64,000 nucleotides of DNA from Herbaspirillum rubrisubalbicans (GCF_003719195.1 NZ_CP024996.1:3782001-3846000); one strand, 5' to 3'; shown: positions 7,819 through 17,974, counted from the stretch's first letter. Numbers and translations are program-made. The notes: generated by a model from the sequence alone, not told the origin.

Positions 7819-8487
7819 TTACCAGACGCCTTCGATGGCGGTGGCTTGCAGCTTGATGCGCGAGACTTCGCCATCGGCGCCTTGCAGGGCCAGATCGTCC
7901 GGCATGGTCTTGGGCGGCTTGCGGAACCATTCCAGGCACAGTTGCGACAGGTTGGTCAGGGCTTTCTTGGCCATGAACTGCTGCAACAGTTCGCGCGTCA
8001 GTTCCAGGTTGGAGGCCAGGTAGAAGTCACCCGGTCGGGCCAGGGCCTGTACGCCCTCGCTCATGCGCTGCAAGTCCTTCTGGAACATCTGGCGCGGCAC
8101 CGGCAGCGGATGGCCGGCCGAGACCAGCAGTTCCTGGAACAACGGCGCCATGAAGTCCAGCGCATAGCCATCGCACTGGACCCAGGCGTGGAAGGCATCC
8201 TGATGGCTGGCCACGCTCTGGCCATCCTCGCCCAGCGTACCGAAGGACAGGGCCCCGCCACCATCCTCGCGGATCAGGTAGAAGGCGGCACCGGCCACGG
8301 GGAAGGCATTGCGCTTGTAGAACTTCTTGAGGATCTGGGCAGCGGTGACGGAGAAGAAGAAACTGGCGGCCGGGATATCGGCCTCCACGCTATGGAGCAC
8401 CGAATGGATGACGCGGAAGATGCGTTGGTAATCGGCCAGGGGAATCAATGGGCGCAGGTTCTGCGCGGAGGAATGTGTACTTTGCAT
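7819..8487 (-). CDS. DUF2026 family protein
   Basis: The 222-residue soluble protein begins MQSTHSSAQNLRPLIPLADY at an internal ATG; a longer frame extends to 8619 but its upstream part looks non-coding. Stretches such as LADYQRIFRVIHSVLHS, FPVAGAAFYLI, HAWVQCDGYALDFMAPLF and PRQMFQKDLQRM match my memory of DUF2026 proteins. The FHAWVQCDGYALDFMAP segment, with a His and a later Asp, resembles the transglutaminase/arylamine-acetyltransferase type of papain-like fold, but this is a loose resemblance. The gene stands alone between non-coding stretches. Function unknown. Confidence 0.72.
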   Translation of the reverse strand: MQSTHSSAQNLRPLIPLADYQRIFRVIHSVLHSVEADIPAASFFFSVTAAQILKKFYKRNAFPVAGAAFYLIREDGGGALSFGTLGEDGQSVASHQDAFHAWVQCDGYALDFMAPLFQELLVSAGHPLPVPRQMFQKDLQRMSEGVQALARPGDFYLASNLELTRELLQQFMAKKALTNLSQLCLEWFRKPPKTMPDDLALQGADGEVSRIKLQATAIEGVW

Positions 8488-8635
8488 GGGCGCTATTTTC
8501 TCATGGAAAAGAACGGGCAAGCCGCTAGGCCGCTCCACGGAAGCACCACACTGCCGACTTCCGTTGCGTGACGCGCTTTGGAACAAAAGCGGATTCACGA
8601 CTTGCCGTTCCACCCTCAAGAGATTTTTACTGCAA

Positions 8636-8720
8636 CAACTCTGCTGCTACTGCTACTGCTACTGCCACTACTACAGCTACTACCACTTCAACTGCGGTAC
8701 AACCCTAGCTCACAAACTTG
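8636..8720 (+). repeat. Low-complexity CTG/CTA triplet run
   Basis: A run built from ctgcta, ctgctg, ctactac and similar triplets gives a strongly biased strand composition (few G on the plus strand). The neighbouring 8488-8847 stretch has no supported gene and remains pyrimidine-rich to about 8850. Confidence 0.55.
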
Positions 8721-8847
8721 CTGCTTACAGCCACTGCCACCCTTACCAGCACTACCCCTAGTACCGGCAAGGCTACTGCCTTGCTACCGTACAGCTTCAC
8801 TACTCCCCCTACACCCCTACTTCCCCCACCCTCTTTCCCCCAGGCAT

Positions 8848-9159
8848 TCAATCCTGTTGCTTTTGCTCCTGCATGAAGCAGGTGCAATCGATATCGTGAT
8901 ACTGCGCGCAGTGCTGCAGCGACGGCCGGGTGAGGCCGTTGTTGAACAGCGAGCGGTCGTCAGTGGCTAATGCGGTATAGCGCATGGTCGTGGCCATGGC
9001 GTGCGGCTCGCGCTGACCGACATCATCCAGCGACACTTCCAGTTGGCCCCATTCGCGATCGGTCTTGACGAACAGATACATCAGGACGGTGCAAAAAATC
9101 AGGTAACTGATGAACATCAGGGTGATTTCACCCGTTAAGGATTCGGCGAGAAAATGCAT
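8848..9159 (-). CDS. Small single-pass membrane protein, unknown function
   Basis: The 103-residue product has one N-terminal membrane helix (LMFISYLIFCTVLMYLFV, about residues 14-31) followed by a charged cytoplasmic or periplasmic part. The C-terminus has two Cys close together (DIDCTCF). The start ATG has AGGAG 7 bp upstream, which supports translation. No family was recognised and the gene is not in an evident operon. Confidence 0.55.
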   Translation of the reverse strand: MHFLAESLTGEITLMFISYLIFCTVLMYLFVKTDREWGQLEVSLDDVGQREPHAMATTMRYTALATDDRSLFNNGLTRPSLQHCAQYHDIDCTCFMQEQKQQD

Positions 9160-9420
9160 GACTGGCTCCTGGCAAGCGACTTCGGTGAGGTCTTGCGTAC
9201 CATGGATGACTCTCCATCGTGATGCCGGGAGTCAGAGGCACAGACCGCGTTTCATTGGTTCCCATGGTAGGTGCTGCAGGTCTGGGCGAACATCGGGGAA
9301 TTCCTGATCCGTCACAGGATTGCCAAGCTCAAGCGTAGGCAGGCTGCGGCTTGGCGGGCGATGCTGGGAATCGCAGGCAGGCGGCGCAGTTACGCAAAAT
9401 GCAAGCAGCAGCGCTGCGCG
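9160..9420. other. Intergenic stretch, nothing recognised
   Basis: This lies between the small membrane protein gene and the terminator of the peptide operon. It holds the presumed promoter of the small membrane protein but no clear motif. Confidence 0.4.
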
Positions 9421-9457
9421 ACAATAAAAAACCCGCCAGGCTTGCGCATGGCGGGTT
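9421..9457 (-). terminator. Rho-independent terminator of the peptide operon
   Basis: AACCCGCCA pairs perfectly with TGGCGGGTT (9430-9457, 10-base loop). Read leftward it is followed by a run of T (TTTTTTATTG). It lies about 130 bp after the M20 hydrolase stop at 9586. Confidence 0.8.
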
Positions 9458-9585
9458 CAAGCTCGAATAGTCCAAGTCGAGGACGTCCTGAGGAGACTTA
9501 CCTACTGTAACCATCTCCCGCCCAGCGTGGAACGAAGCATTGCTCATGCGCTTATACCGGTGACGCATAAGCGCTGGCCTGCCAC

Positions 9586-10785
9586 TCAGTCCGCCTTGGC
9601 AGGCATCCAGCGTTCCACGAGGCGGGTCCAGTAGGCCGCGCCCACCGGGATATTGGCATCGTTGAAATCGTAGCCGGCGTTGTGCAGCATGGGCTGGCCA
9701 CGGCCATTGCCCACCCGCAGGAAGCAGCCGGGACGCTGTTGCAGGAAGTAGGCGAAGTCTTCGCTGCCGGCAATCGGGCCAAAGGGGGCTATCACCTTGT
9801 CCGGCCCCACCAGTTCTTCGGCCACGCTGCGAGCGAAGTCGGTTTCGGCCTGGCTATTGACCAGCACCGGATAGCCGCGCAGGTATTCGATCTGGGCCTG
9901 GGCGCCATAGCTCTCGGCATGGCTGCTGACCAGGGCGCGGATGCGCTGCTCCAGCAGCTCGCGCACCTCGGGCTTGAAGGAACGCACGCTCAATTCCAGC
10001 GTGGCGAATTCCGGGATCACGTTGGAGGCGCGTCCGGCGTGCAGGCTGCCCACCGTGACCACCGCTGTTTCCATCGGATCGACATTGCGCGCCACCACCG
10101 TCTGCAAGGCCATCACCACGCTGGCCGCCGCCACCACCGGATCGACCGACAGGTGCGGCCGTGCCGCATGGCTGCCGCGACCGGTGATGCGGATCTTGAC
10201 CGTATCGCAGGCAGCCATGAAGGGGCCGCTACGGAACATGAAGGTCCCCTCCTCCACGCCCGGATGATTGTGGATGCCGAAGACGGCGTCGCAGGGAAAA
10301 CGCTCGAACAGGCCATCGGCCAGCATCTTCTGCGCACCGCTATCGAAGCCGGCCTCTTCGGCGGGCTGGAAGATCAGGTTCAAGGTGCCATCGAAACGGC
10401 GGGTGCGCGCCAGGTGCTTGGCCGCCCCCAACAGCATGGCGGTATGGCCGTCATGACCGCAGGCGTGCATCGCGCCGGGCTTGATGCTGGCCCAGTCCAG
10501 GCCGGTTTCTTCCTGGATCGGCAAGGCATCCATGTCGGCCCGCAGGCCGATGCTGCGCGTACTGCTGCCCACGCGCAAGGTCGCTACCAGGCCATTGCCG
10601 CCGATGTGGCGGGTCACCGCATAGCCCCATTCTTCCAGGCGCGCAGCCACCAGGGCGGCGGTATCGACCTCCTCGAAGGACAGCTCGGGATGCTGGTGAA
10701 TGTGACGGCGCAGGCCGGTGATTTCCTCTTTCAGGTCGTGCAGGTCGGCGACCTCGCACAGCTGGTGCTCGTGGGGGTGATTCAT
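9586..10785 (-). CDS. M20 family amidohydrolase (hippurate hydrolase-like)
   Basis: This 399-residue M20D-type metalloamidohydrolase starts MNHPHEHQLCEV at an ATG overlapping the previous stop by 4 bp. The metal-site motifs include LRADMDALP, the Cys/His motif MHACGHDGHTAMLLGAAKHL, FQPAEE, and the late His in MLHNAGYDFND. M20D enzymes cleave N-acyl amino acids or similar amides in the cytoplasm. As the last gene of a peptide-transporter operon it probably processes the imported compound or one product of the neighbouring dipeptidase. Substrate not determined. Confidence 0.87.
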   Translation of the reverse strand: MNHPHEHQLCEVADLHDLKEEITGLRRHIHQHPELSFEEVDTAALVAARLEEWGYAVTRHIGGNGLVATLRVGSSTRSIGLRADMDALPIQEETGLDWASIKPGAMHACGHDGHTAMLLGAAKHLARTRRFDGTLNLIFQPAEEAGFDSGAQKMLADGLFERFPCDAVFGIHNHPGVEEGTFMFRSGPFMAACDTVKIRITGRGSHAARPHLSVDPVVAAASVVMALQTVVARNVDPMETAVVTVGSLHAGRASNVIPEFATLELSVRSFKPEVRELLEQRIRALVSSHAESYGAQAQIEYLRGYPVLVNSQAETDFARSVAEELVGPDKVIAPFGPIAGSEDFAYFLQQRPGCFLRVGNGRGQPMLHNAGYDFNDANIPVGAAYWTRLVERWMPAKAD

Positions 10786-12203
10786 GTCTGCTCCGGTACG
10801 GGGGCGCGGCGCGCCAGCACATCGCGGCCCTGCTCGGCCAGATCCCAGAACAGGCCGGCCATCAGTTGCAGCGACTCGCGTGAAACGCTGGCCAGTATAT
10901 GCTCGTTGGGCGCGTGCTGTGAGCAGGCCGGGTAGGAGTGCGGCACCCACAGCGTGGGCAAGCCCAGTGTTTCGGAAAACACATCGTTGGGCAACGAGCC
11001 ACCGAGATTGGGCAACAGCGTGGGTGTCTTGCCGGTAGTCTCCTGCAGCGAGGTCAGGCCCCAGCGCACCCATTCGTCATCGGGATCGAGCCGGGTGGCG
11101 GCGAACTGCACGCCGACCTGTTGGACCTCGACATCATCGAAACCATGTTCATCCAGATGGGCACGGATATGGTCGATGAAATGTGCATCGTCACTGCCGA
11201 CCACGAAGCGGATCTGGCAATGCGCGCTGGCATGGCCGGGAATGGCATTGACCGGGGCATCCGGGTTGCCGGTCTTGAAGGCCAGCACTTCCAGCGTATT
11301 CCAGCCGAACACGCGCTCGGCCGGGCTCAGGTCGGGCTCGCCCCAATCCGGGTCGATCTCGGGATCGGTCGCCCCACCGCCCACCTTGACGTTGGCCAGC
11401 GCCTTGCGCACGCTCTGCGGCAGCGCATCCGGCAACAGCGCCGGCACGCGGATGGCGCCGCGTTCATCGACCAGGCAGGCAATCGCATGGGCCAGGCGCA
11501 CACCGGGATTGCGCAGCAGGCCGCCCCAGTTGCCGGAATGGTGTGCGCCGTCGCGCAGGTGGCAGGTGAGGTCGAAATTGCAGCCGCCGCGCGAGCCGAG
11601 GAACATGGTCGGCGTCGGCGCATTCACACGCGGCCCATCGGAGGCGATGAAGAGGTCAGCCTGCAGGCGTTGCGCATATTGCTGGCAGACCTCGTTCAAA
11701 CCGGGCGAGCCGTTTTCCTCGCCCATCTCCAGGATCAGCTTGACGTTGTAGCCCAACTGGCCGCCGCGCACCTTCATCACTTCTTCCAGGGCGGCAAAGT
11801 TGATGGTGTGCTGGGCCTTATTGTCGGCGATCCCGCGTCCATACCAGCGCTCGCCTTCGACCACGATCTCCCACGGCGAGAGGCCGGCGCGCCATTGCTT
11901 GTCATAGCCGCGCACCACGTCGCCGTGGCCATAGGTCAGGACCGTGAAGGCCGCGCCCGCTTCGCTGCGCTCTGCGATCAAGAAGGGGCCACCGCCGGCC
12001 ACCGGGTTGTCGATCACCTCGCACTGGAAACCCAGGGTCTGCAGGTAAGGCGTGATTTCCTGGTGCAGGTAGTCGTAGAGGATAGGCAGGCTGGCCGGCT
12101 CCTGGCTTTCGGTACGGATGGCCACGCGGCGCTTCAAGGTGTCCATGAAACGGCCTTCGTCGAAGTAGGCTTGTACGCCGGCGATGGCTTGTGCTCTGCT
12201 CAT
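10782..12203 (-). CDS. M20 family metallopeptidase (dipeptidase)
   Basis: The 473-residue M20 peptidase has the metal-site motifs YGHGDVV, GRGIADNKAQH and EMGEENGSPGL, and the late His in HAPNEHI. Length and motif order fit the ArgE/DapE/ACY1/CPG2 group of dipeptidases. It follows the ATPase gene by 39 bp and overlaps the next M20 gene by 4 bp. The operon therefore encodes import and at least two hydrolytic steps for the same class of substrate. The annotated start MSRAQAIAGVQ fits the family. Confidence 0.87.
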   Translation of the reverse strand: MSRAQAIAGVQAYFDEGRFMDTLKRRVAIRTESQEPASLPILYDYLHQEITPYLQTLGFQCEVIDNPVAGGGPFLIAERSEAGAAFTVLTYGHGDVVRGYDKQWRAGLSPWEIVVEGERWYGRGIADNKAQHTINFAALEEVMKVRGGQLGYNVKLILEMGEENGSPGLNEVCQQYAQRLQADLFIASDGPRVNAPTPTMFLGSRGGCNFDLTCHLRDGAHHSGNWGGLLRNPGVRLAHAIACLVDERGAIRVPALLPDALPQSVRKALANVKVGGGATDPEIDPDWGEPDLSPAERVFGWNTLEVLAFKTGNPDAPVNAIPGHASAHCQIRFVVGSDDAHFIDHIRAHLDEHGFDDVEVQQVGVQFAATRLDPDDEWVRWGLTSLQETTGKTPTLLPNLGGSLPNDVFSETLGLPTLWVPHSYPACSQHAPNEHILASVSRESLQLMAGLFWDLAEQGRDVLARRAPVPEQT

Positions 12204-12242
12204 GCTGCTGCTCCTGTGTCGTTGTCGTTTTGCTTCATCTTT

Positions 12243-13088
12243 TCATGCGGCCGCAGCCAGCGCCGGGATGCCCAGGCCCGGTTCGGGCGTCAGCGCCGAG
12301 GCCAGCAACATGCGGGTATAAGGGTGTTGCGGGTTGCTGAAGATTTGTTCACGGCTCTGACATTCCACGATGCTGCCCTTGTTCATCACCGCCACCCGGT
12401 CCACCAGGTGTTCCACCACGCCCAGGTCATGGCTGATGAAGAGATAGGTCAGGCCGAACTCGGCCTTCAGGTCCAGCAGCAGGTTGAGGATCTGCGCCTG
12501 CACCGACACGTCCAGCGCCGAGGTCGGTTCATCGCAGATGAGGATGTCGGGGCGCAGGATCAGCGCGCGCGCAATGGCCACCCGTTGGCGCTGGCCGCCC
12601 GAGAGCTGGTTGGGATACTGGAGGTGGGTGCGCTCGGGCATCCCCACCAGGTCGAGGATGTCCTTGACCTTGCGGCTGCGCTCGGCGGCGTTGCCGAGGC
12701 CATGCAGCTTCAAGGGCAGGCCGACGATCTCACCCACGGTCTTGCGCGGATTCAACGATGAATACGGGTCCTGGAAGATCGGCTGGATATGCCGCGCATG
12801 TTCACGCCGCTGGGTCGGATCGACTTCCTGGCCATTGATGAGCACATTGCCCGAACTCGGCGCCAACAGGCCCAGCAGCATCTTGGCCAGGGTGCTCTTG
12901 CCGCAGCCGGATTCGCCCACCAGACCCAGGGTCTCACCGCGATACAGGCGCAGCGAGACGTCATTGACGGCCTTCAGTTCGCCTGGAGGTTGGAACAAGC
13001 CACGTTTGATCGGATATACCTTGGACAGCGCGCACAGCTCCAGCGCGATATCGTCCAACGGCACCGGGGGCAAGGTCTGGGTCGTCAT
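12243..13088 (-). CDS. Peptide ABC transporter ATPase (DppF/OppF-like)
   Basis: The 281-residue ATPase begins [13 protein letters not shown]; a longer upstream frame is rejected because this ATG overlaps the previous stop (ATGA). Walker A is GESGCGKST, the Q-loop is IFQDPYSSLNPR, the signature is LSGGQRQRVAIARAL, and Walker B is ILICDEPTSALD. KVYPIKRGLF and KAVNDVSL are typical of the F-type ATPase that pairs with DppD/OppD. It energises uptake of peptides or peptide-like compounds. Confidence 0.9.
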   Translation of the reverse strand: MTTQTLPPVPLDDIALELCALSKVYPIKRGLFQPPGELKAVNDVSLRLYRGETLGLVGESGCGKSTLAKMLLGLLAPSSGNVLINGQEVDPTQRREHARHIQPIFQDPYSSLNPRKTVGEIVGLPLKLHGLGNAAERSRKVKDILDLVGMPERTHLQYPNQLSGGQRQRVAIARALILRPDILICDEPTSALDVSVQAQILNLLLDLKAEFGLTYLFISHDLGVVEHLVDRVAVMNKGSIVECQSREQIFSNPQHPYTRMLLASALTPEPGLGIPALAAAA

Positions 13089-14089
13089 GCTGCCACCTCC
13101 ATCTCGGAAACCGGAACATCCAGCTTGCAGCAGCGCGCCTGGTGCGGCGCGTTGCGAGGACCCTGCTGCATCATGGGCGGATCGCTCTCGCAAGCACCAT
13201 CGGCCAGCGCGCAGCGATTGCGGAAGGCGCAGCCGCTGACCTGGCCCACCAGGCTGGGCACCACGCCGGGAATGGCTTGCAGGCGGCTGCCCGGCAACGT
13301 CTTGCCACGCACCGGAATGCAGTTGAGCAAGCCGCGCGTGTAGGGATGGCGCGGCTGGGCGAACAGTTGCGCCACATCGGTGGTTTCCACCACCTGCCCC
13401 GCATACATCACCGCCACCCGGTCGGCGATGCGCGAGACCACGCCCAGGTCGTGAGTGATGAAGATGACGGCGGTACCGAACTCCTGTTGCAGTTCGCGGA
13501 TCATGCGCAGGATCTGGGCCTGGATGGTCACGTCCAGGGCGGTGGTGGGTTCATCGGCGATGATCAGGTCGGGACTGCACATGAGCGACATGGCGATCAT
13601 CACGCGCTGGCGCAGGCCGCCCGAGAGCTGGTGCGGATACTGGCGCAGGCGGTCTTCGGCATTGGCAATGCCGGTGCGATGCAACAGGTAGAGTGCGCGC
13701 TCGCGCGCTTCGCCACGGGTCACGCCGGGTTGCTGCAACATGGCCTCGCAGAGTTGATTGCCCAGCGTGTAGGAGGGATTGAGCGAGGTCATCGGCTCCT
13801 GAAAGATCATCGACATGCGCTTGCCGCGCAATTGCATCCGCTGCTTTTCGCTCATGCCATTCAGATCGGCGCCGTCGAACAGAATATGGTCGGCACTGCA
13901 TTGCGCCTTGCGCGGCAGCAATCCCATCAGGGCCAACGAGGTCATGGACTTGCCGCAGCCGGACTCGCCGACCAGGCAGAGCATCTCTCCACGCCGCACC
14001 TGGAAATCGATGCCGCGCACGGCGTGCAACATGCCGTTCTCGGTGGGTAGGTCCACCTTCAGGTTCTTCACGTCCAGCAATACACTCAT
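13085..14089 (-). CDS. Peptide ABC transporter ATPase (DppD/OppD-like)
   Basis: The 334-residue ATPase has Walker [11 protein letters not shown]-loop [19 protein letters not shown], signature [15 protein letters not shown] and Walker [13 protein letters not shown]. Its C-terminal region carries the Cys-rich motif [14 protein letters not shown] that is typical of oligopeptide/dipeptide ATPases and can hold an Fe-S cluster. The end overlaps the next ATPase start by 4 bp. It works as a heterodimer with the downstream ATPase. Confidence 0.9.
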   Translation of the reverse strand: MSVLLDVKNLKVDLPTENGMLHAVRGIDFQVRRGEMLCLVGESGCGKSMTSLALMGLLPRKAQCSADHILFDGADLNGMSEKQRMQLRGKRMSMIFQEPMTSLNPSYTLGNQLCEAMLQQPGVTRGEARERALYLLHRTGIANAEDRLRQYPHQLSGGLRQRVMIAMSLMCSPDLIIADEPTTALDVTIQAQILRMIRELQQEFGTAVIFITHDLGVVSRIADRVAVMYAGQVVETTDVAQLFAQPRHPYTRGLLNCIPVRGKTLPGSRLQAIPGVVPSLVGQVSGCAFRNRCALADGACESDPPMMQQGPRNAPHQARCCKLDVPVSEMEVAA

Positions 14090-14125
14090 GGTCTGCTCCT
14101 TGGGTACGGTGGGTGCGTGGGGATT

Positions 14126-15055
14126 TCAGTTACGGCCATCGGGCGCATTCACATCGCGCAGGCCATCGCCGACCAGGTTGATGGCCAGCACCAGCAACGC
14201 CAGCGCCACGCCGGGAATGACGATCACCCACGGCTTGAAGAACATGTAGGTCTTGCCCTCGGCCACCATCAGGCCCCAGGACGGCGTGGGCGGCTGTACG
14301 CCCAGCCCCAGAAAGGACAGCGTGGCTTCCAGCAGGATGGCGTGGGCCATCTCCAAGGTCGCCACCACGATCAAGGCGCCCATGATGTTGGGCAGGATCT
14401 CGCGCAGCAGGATGTAAGGCGTGGAGGCGCCGATGGCCTTGGCCGCCGCGATGAATTCGGCATCGCGCAACTGCTGCGTGGCCGAGCGCGTGACCACGGC
14501 AAAGCGGTCCCACAGCAGCAGGCCCAACAACACGATCACCACCTTCAACGAACCACCCACCAGCGAGGCCATGGCCAGCGCCACCAGCACCACCGGCATG
14601 GCCAGGCGGGTAGTGATGAGGTAGCTGATGACGGCATCGGTGCGTCCGCCGAAGTAGCCGGCCAGCACGCCCAGAGTGGTGCCGATCAGGCCCGAGATCA
14701 GCGCGGCGGCGACGCCGATGGTCAGCGAGACGCGGGCGCCGAAGATCAGGCGCGAGAGGTAATCGCGGCCCAGCTTGTCGGTGCCGAGGATGTGTTCCCA
14801 ACTGCCCTGGGCCTGCCACACGGGCGGGATCAGGCGCGCGGTGACATCCTGATCGAAGGGATCATGGGGCGCCAGCAACGGTGCAAAGATCGCCGCCAGC
14901 ACGATCACGGCGAGCACGGCGGCGCCCAGCATCAGGCCGCGATGGCCGAGCAGGCGACGCAACTGGCGGCGCCAGGCAGGTAGCGGCGGCAGTGCCGCTT
15001 GCAGCACGGGAGTGGAGGTCATGGTGGGAGGGGTGGCAGTAGTGATCGCATTCAT
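14126..15055 (-). CDS. Peptide ABC transporter permease (DppC-like)
   Basis: The 309-residue inner-membrane permease begins MNAITTATPPTMTS; the extra N-terminal frame to 15127 is not used. It has the N-terminal helix LMLGAAVLAVIVLAAIFAPLLAPHDP, and the EAA motif AAKAIGASTPYILLREILPNIMGALI that contacts the ATPase. Membrane pattern and order fit DppC/OppC. It lies 28 bp after the first permease gene. Confidence 0.9.
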   Translation of the reverse strand: MNAITTATPPTMTSTPVLQAALPPLPAWRRQLRRLLGHRGLMLGAAVLAVIVLAAIFAPLLAPHDPFDQDVTARLIPPVWQAQGSWEHILGTDKLGRDYLSRLIFGARVSLTIGVAAALISGLIGTTLGVLAGYFGGRTDAVISYLITTRLAMPVVLVALAMASLVGGSLKVVIVLLGLLLWDRFAVVTRSATQQLRDAEFIAAAKAIGASTPYILLREILPNIMGALIVVATLEMAHAILLEATLSFLGLGVQPPTPSWGLMVAEGKTYMFFKPWVIVIPGVALALLVLAINLVGDGLRDVNAPDGRN

Positions 15056-15083
15056 GGCAGATTCCTGATGATCGATAGCGACA

Positions 15084-16001
15084 TCAACGGGTACGGATGC
15101 GCGGATCGAGCAGCGCATTGATGACATCAGCCAGGAAGGTCAGGCCGATGTAGAACATGGCGATGATCAGCACCACCGCCTGCACCACCGGATAGTCATT
15201 GCGCGAGATGGCATCCCAGGCCAACTGCCCCAGGCCCTGCATGGAATACACCGATTCGATCACCACCGAGCCGCCCAGCATGAAGCCCAACTCCACCGCC
15301 GCCAATGCCACCACCGGAATGACGGCATTGCGCAGCGCATGTTTGAACACCACCCGCGACTTGGAGAGGCCCTTGGCGCGGGCAGTGCGGATGTAATCCG
15401 ACCCCAGCACTTCCAACATCCCCGAGCGGGTCAGACGCATCATGGCCGGCATGGCGTAATAGCCCAGCGCCACTGCCGGCAGGATGAAGTGCTGCCAGCT
15501 CTCATTGCCCGCCACCGGCAGCCAGTGCAGGGTGACCGCGAAGATCAGTATCAGCGTGAGGCCGAACCAGAAGCTGGGCATGGCCTGCCCTACTACGGCG
15601 ATCAGCAGCGCGATGCGGTCCAGCCAGGTATCGCGGTAGATGGCCGCCAGCACGCCCAGCGGGATGGCCGTGAGGATAGCCAGCAACAAGGCGCTGCCGC
15701 CGAGCTTGAAGGTGATCGGCAGACGTTCGGTGATCATTTCCATCACCGGCCCCTGGAAGTAGAAGGAATTGCCGAAATCAAGCCGCACGGCACGCCCCAG
15801 CCAATCCATGTATTGCGTGGCCATGGGACGGTCCAGGCCGAACTGGGTACGCACCGATTCGACCTGGGCGGCGGTGGCTTCCGGCCCGGCGATGGACACC
15901 GCCAGGTCGCCCGACATGTGCAGCAGCGTGAAGCTGACGATGGAGACCGTCAGCGCCACGCACAGGGCGATGGCCAGGCGGCGCAGGATGTAGATCAACA
16001 T
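15084..16001 (-). CDS. Peptide ABC transporter permease (DppB-like)
   Basis: The 305-residue protein starts with the typical MLIYILRRLAIALCVALTVS and has the EAA loop YIRTARAKGLSKSRVVFKHALRNAVIPVV, as in DppB/OppB. It pairs with the downstream DppC-type permease to form the membrane channel. Its gene is 71 bp after the binding-protein gene. Confidence 0.9.
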   Translation of the reverse strand: MLIYILRRLAIALCVALTVSIVSFTLLHMSGDLAVSIAGPEATAAQVESVRTQFGLDRPMATQYMDWLGRAVRLDFGNSFYFQGPVMEMITERLPITFKLGGSALLLAILTAIPLGVLAAIYRDTWLDRIALLIAVVGQAMPSFWFGLTLILIFAVTLHWLPVAGNESWQHFILPAVALGYYAMPAMMRLTRSGMLEVLGSDYIRTARAKGLSKSRVVFKHALRNAVIPVVALAAVELGFMLGGSVVIESVYSMQGLGQLAWDAISRNDYPVVQAVVLIIAMFYIGLTFLADVINALLDPRIRTR

Positions 16002-16072
16002 GGCGTCCCTTCCTTGCAGAGGCTAGTCATGAGGCATGGTGAAGGGGCGAGCCCGGCGGCGCACCCCGGCGC

Positions 16073-17611
16073 TTACTTCCAGGACGCTTCGTAAAAGCGC
16101 GGCAGCTCATCGGGATAGCCCTGGAACTTGAGCTGGGCGTTGTAGGCGTAATAGGTCGAGTAGGAGAACATCGGTGCGATGTAGGCCTGCTTGGAAATCA
16201 GTTCCAATGCCTTGGAGTAGTTGGCCTTGCGCACGGCCGGATCGATCGAAGTGTCGGCGGTCTGCAGGTATTGCTGCAGTTGCGGATCCTTGGTGATGTC
16301 GTCCGCACTACCCTTGAAATAGACACCAGCGAAGGCCGAGGTATCGTTCATCGAGAACGAGCCCCAGGAATAGAAACTCATGGGCGTCTTGCCGCTGCGG
16401 TACTCGGTCTGCAGGGCGGCGAACTTCATGTAGTGCAGGCGCGCACGGATGCCGACCTTGCGCAGGTCGCCGATGATGGCTTCGGCGATTTCACGTTCGC
16501 GATAGGCATAGATGTCGGTATCGAAGCCGTTGGGATAACCGGCTGCCGCCAGCAATTCCTTGGCCTTGGCCGGGTTGTAGTCGTACTTGATGGCGGCATT
16601 GCTGTCGCAACCGAACTGGGTGCGGAAGCAGGCCGTATAGACCGGCTGGCTGCCGCCACGCATGAGGTTGTCGGCATAGCCCTTGCGATTGATCGCATAG
16701 TTGACCGCCTGGCGCACGCGCACATCCTTGAAGGGCGAATTGGGGGCCGAGCTACCGGTCACATCCAGGGTGATGAAACCGACCCGCATGGTTTCGCCGC
16801 TCTGCACGGTCAACTTGGGATTGGTCTTGAGGGAATCGGCCTGGTCCGGCGGCACGCGCCAGATCCAGTCGATGGCGCCGGTCATCAGTTGCGCGGCACG
16901 GGTTTCCGGATCAGGGATCACCACGAACTTGATGTTGCCGATGGAAGGTTGGCCCTGCGGGCTATCCTTGAAGTAGTTGGTGTTCTTGACCAGGGTCACG
17001 CCCTGCCCTGGCGTGACGCTGGTGACCTTGTAGGGACCGGTGCCGATGGGCGCCTTGGAAAAGCCTTCCAGGCCGACCTTCTTGAAGTAGGCGGCGGGAT
17101 AGATAGGCAAGGGGCCCGCCAGATATTCCAGCGCCGCCGGGAACGGGCCCTTCAGGTTGATGCGCACCTGGTACTCGCCCAGTTTGTCCACGCTCTTGAT
17201 CCAGTCGGTGTTCTGGCGCGTGACCGCCTTGGATTCAGGCGAGACCGCATAGTTGAAGGTGAACACCACATCGTCGGCACTGAACTTGTCGCCATTCTGG
17301 AATTGCACGCCCTGGCGCAAGTCCAGCACCAGCGCGGTGGGCGATTCCCACTTCCAGGCGGTGGCCAGTTGCGGCTTGTATTCGTTGGTCTTGGGATCGC
17401 GGTAGATCAGCGTATCCCAGATCAAGTGCGCCAGGATCACGCCTTCACGCAGGTTGTTGTGGTACTGGCTGATGTTCTCGACTTCGCTGTCGGAGGCATA
17501 GACCAGGGTGTCGTTGGCCTTGTTGGCATGGGCGGCCAAGGCCGTCAAGGCCCCGCCCACCAACACTGCACAGCGCGACCAGCCCATGATGGATTTGCGT
17601 ATTGCGTTCAT
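16073..17611 (-). CDS. Periplasmic peptide-binding protein (SBP family 5)
   Basis: The 512-residue protein has a signal peptide (cleavage near AHA, residue 29) and family 5 features: LATAWKWESPTALVLDLRQGVQFQNGDKFSADDVVFTFNY and NYAINRKGYADNLM. It selects the substrate of the importer in the periplasm. It is the first gene of a seven-gene leftward operon ending with two M20 peptidases. The divergent LysR gene probably controls it. The natural substrate could be a dipeptide, glutathione-like or N-acylated peptide. Confidence 0.9.
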   Translation of the reverse strand: MNAIRKSIMGWSRCAVLVGGALTALAAHANKANDTLVYASDSEVENISQYHNNLREGVILAHLIWDTLIYRDPKTNEYKPQLATAWKWESPTALVLDLRQGVQFQNGDKFSADDVVFTFNYAVSPESKAVTRQNTDWIKSVDKLGEYQVRINLKGPFPAALEYLAGPLPIYPAAYFKKVGLEGFSKAPIGTGPYKVTSVTPGQGVTLVKNTNYFKDSPQGQPSIGNIKFVVIPDPETRAAQLMTGAIDWIWRVPPDQADSLKTNPKLTVQSGETMRVGFITLDVTGSSAPNSPFKDVRVRQAVNYAINRKGYADNLMRGGSQPVYTACFRTQFGCDSNAAIKYDYNPAKAKELLAAAGYPNGFDTDIYAYREREIAEAIIGDLRKVGIRARLHYMKFAALQTEYRSGKTPMSFYSWGSFSMNDTSAFAGVYFKGSADDITKDPQLQQYLQTADTSIDPAVRKANYSKALELISKQAYIAPMFSYSTYYAYNAQLKFQGYPDELPRFYEASWK

Positions 17612-17974
17612 TCCAGCCCCTTAGTTCGAAGAAGAGATGTTTGAAAAAAACCGCGACGTCGAAGGGCATACTAGGCTAGGATTAATCGATGCCGCAATTA
17701 TAGAATTTCTATGTCTGCGTTGCTTTTTAAGGAAGGCATGGATGCTGCACCACAATGTAGCCACCCCGATGAAAGGCGCATCGCCACTGGGTCGCGGGCC
17801 TTGAAGCAGGTGCAGCATCGCAGTGCGTGACAGGCACGCCAGGACTGCACCAAAGGCGTGAGGTGCGCACCAAATAAACCATGGAAATTTGTACCGCACT
17901 GTTCATGCCGTGCTGGTCAGCATTGGTCATTCTTTACCCAAACAAGCGGTTGCCAGCCGCCAACGAGACAGCAC
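17612..17974. promoter_or_regulatory. Divergent control region of peptide operon and LysR gene
   Basis: This is 363 bp between divergent starts. It includes a perfect 10-bp palindrome GGTGCGCACC (17862-17871) and AT-rich sequence near 17640-17720 suited to the operon promoter. LysR regulators usually bind T-N11-A dyads in such regions; I could not single out one site with confidence. Confidence 0.45.
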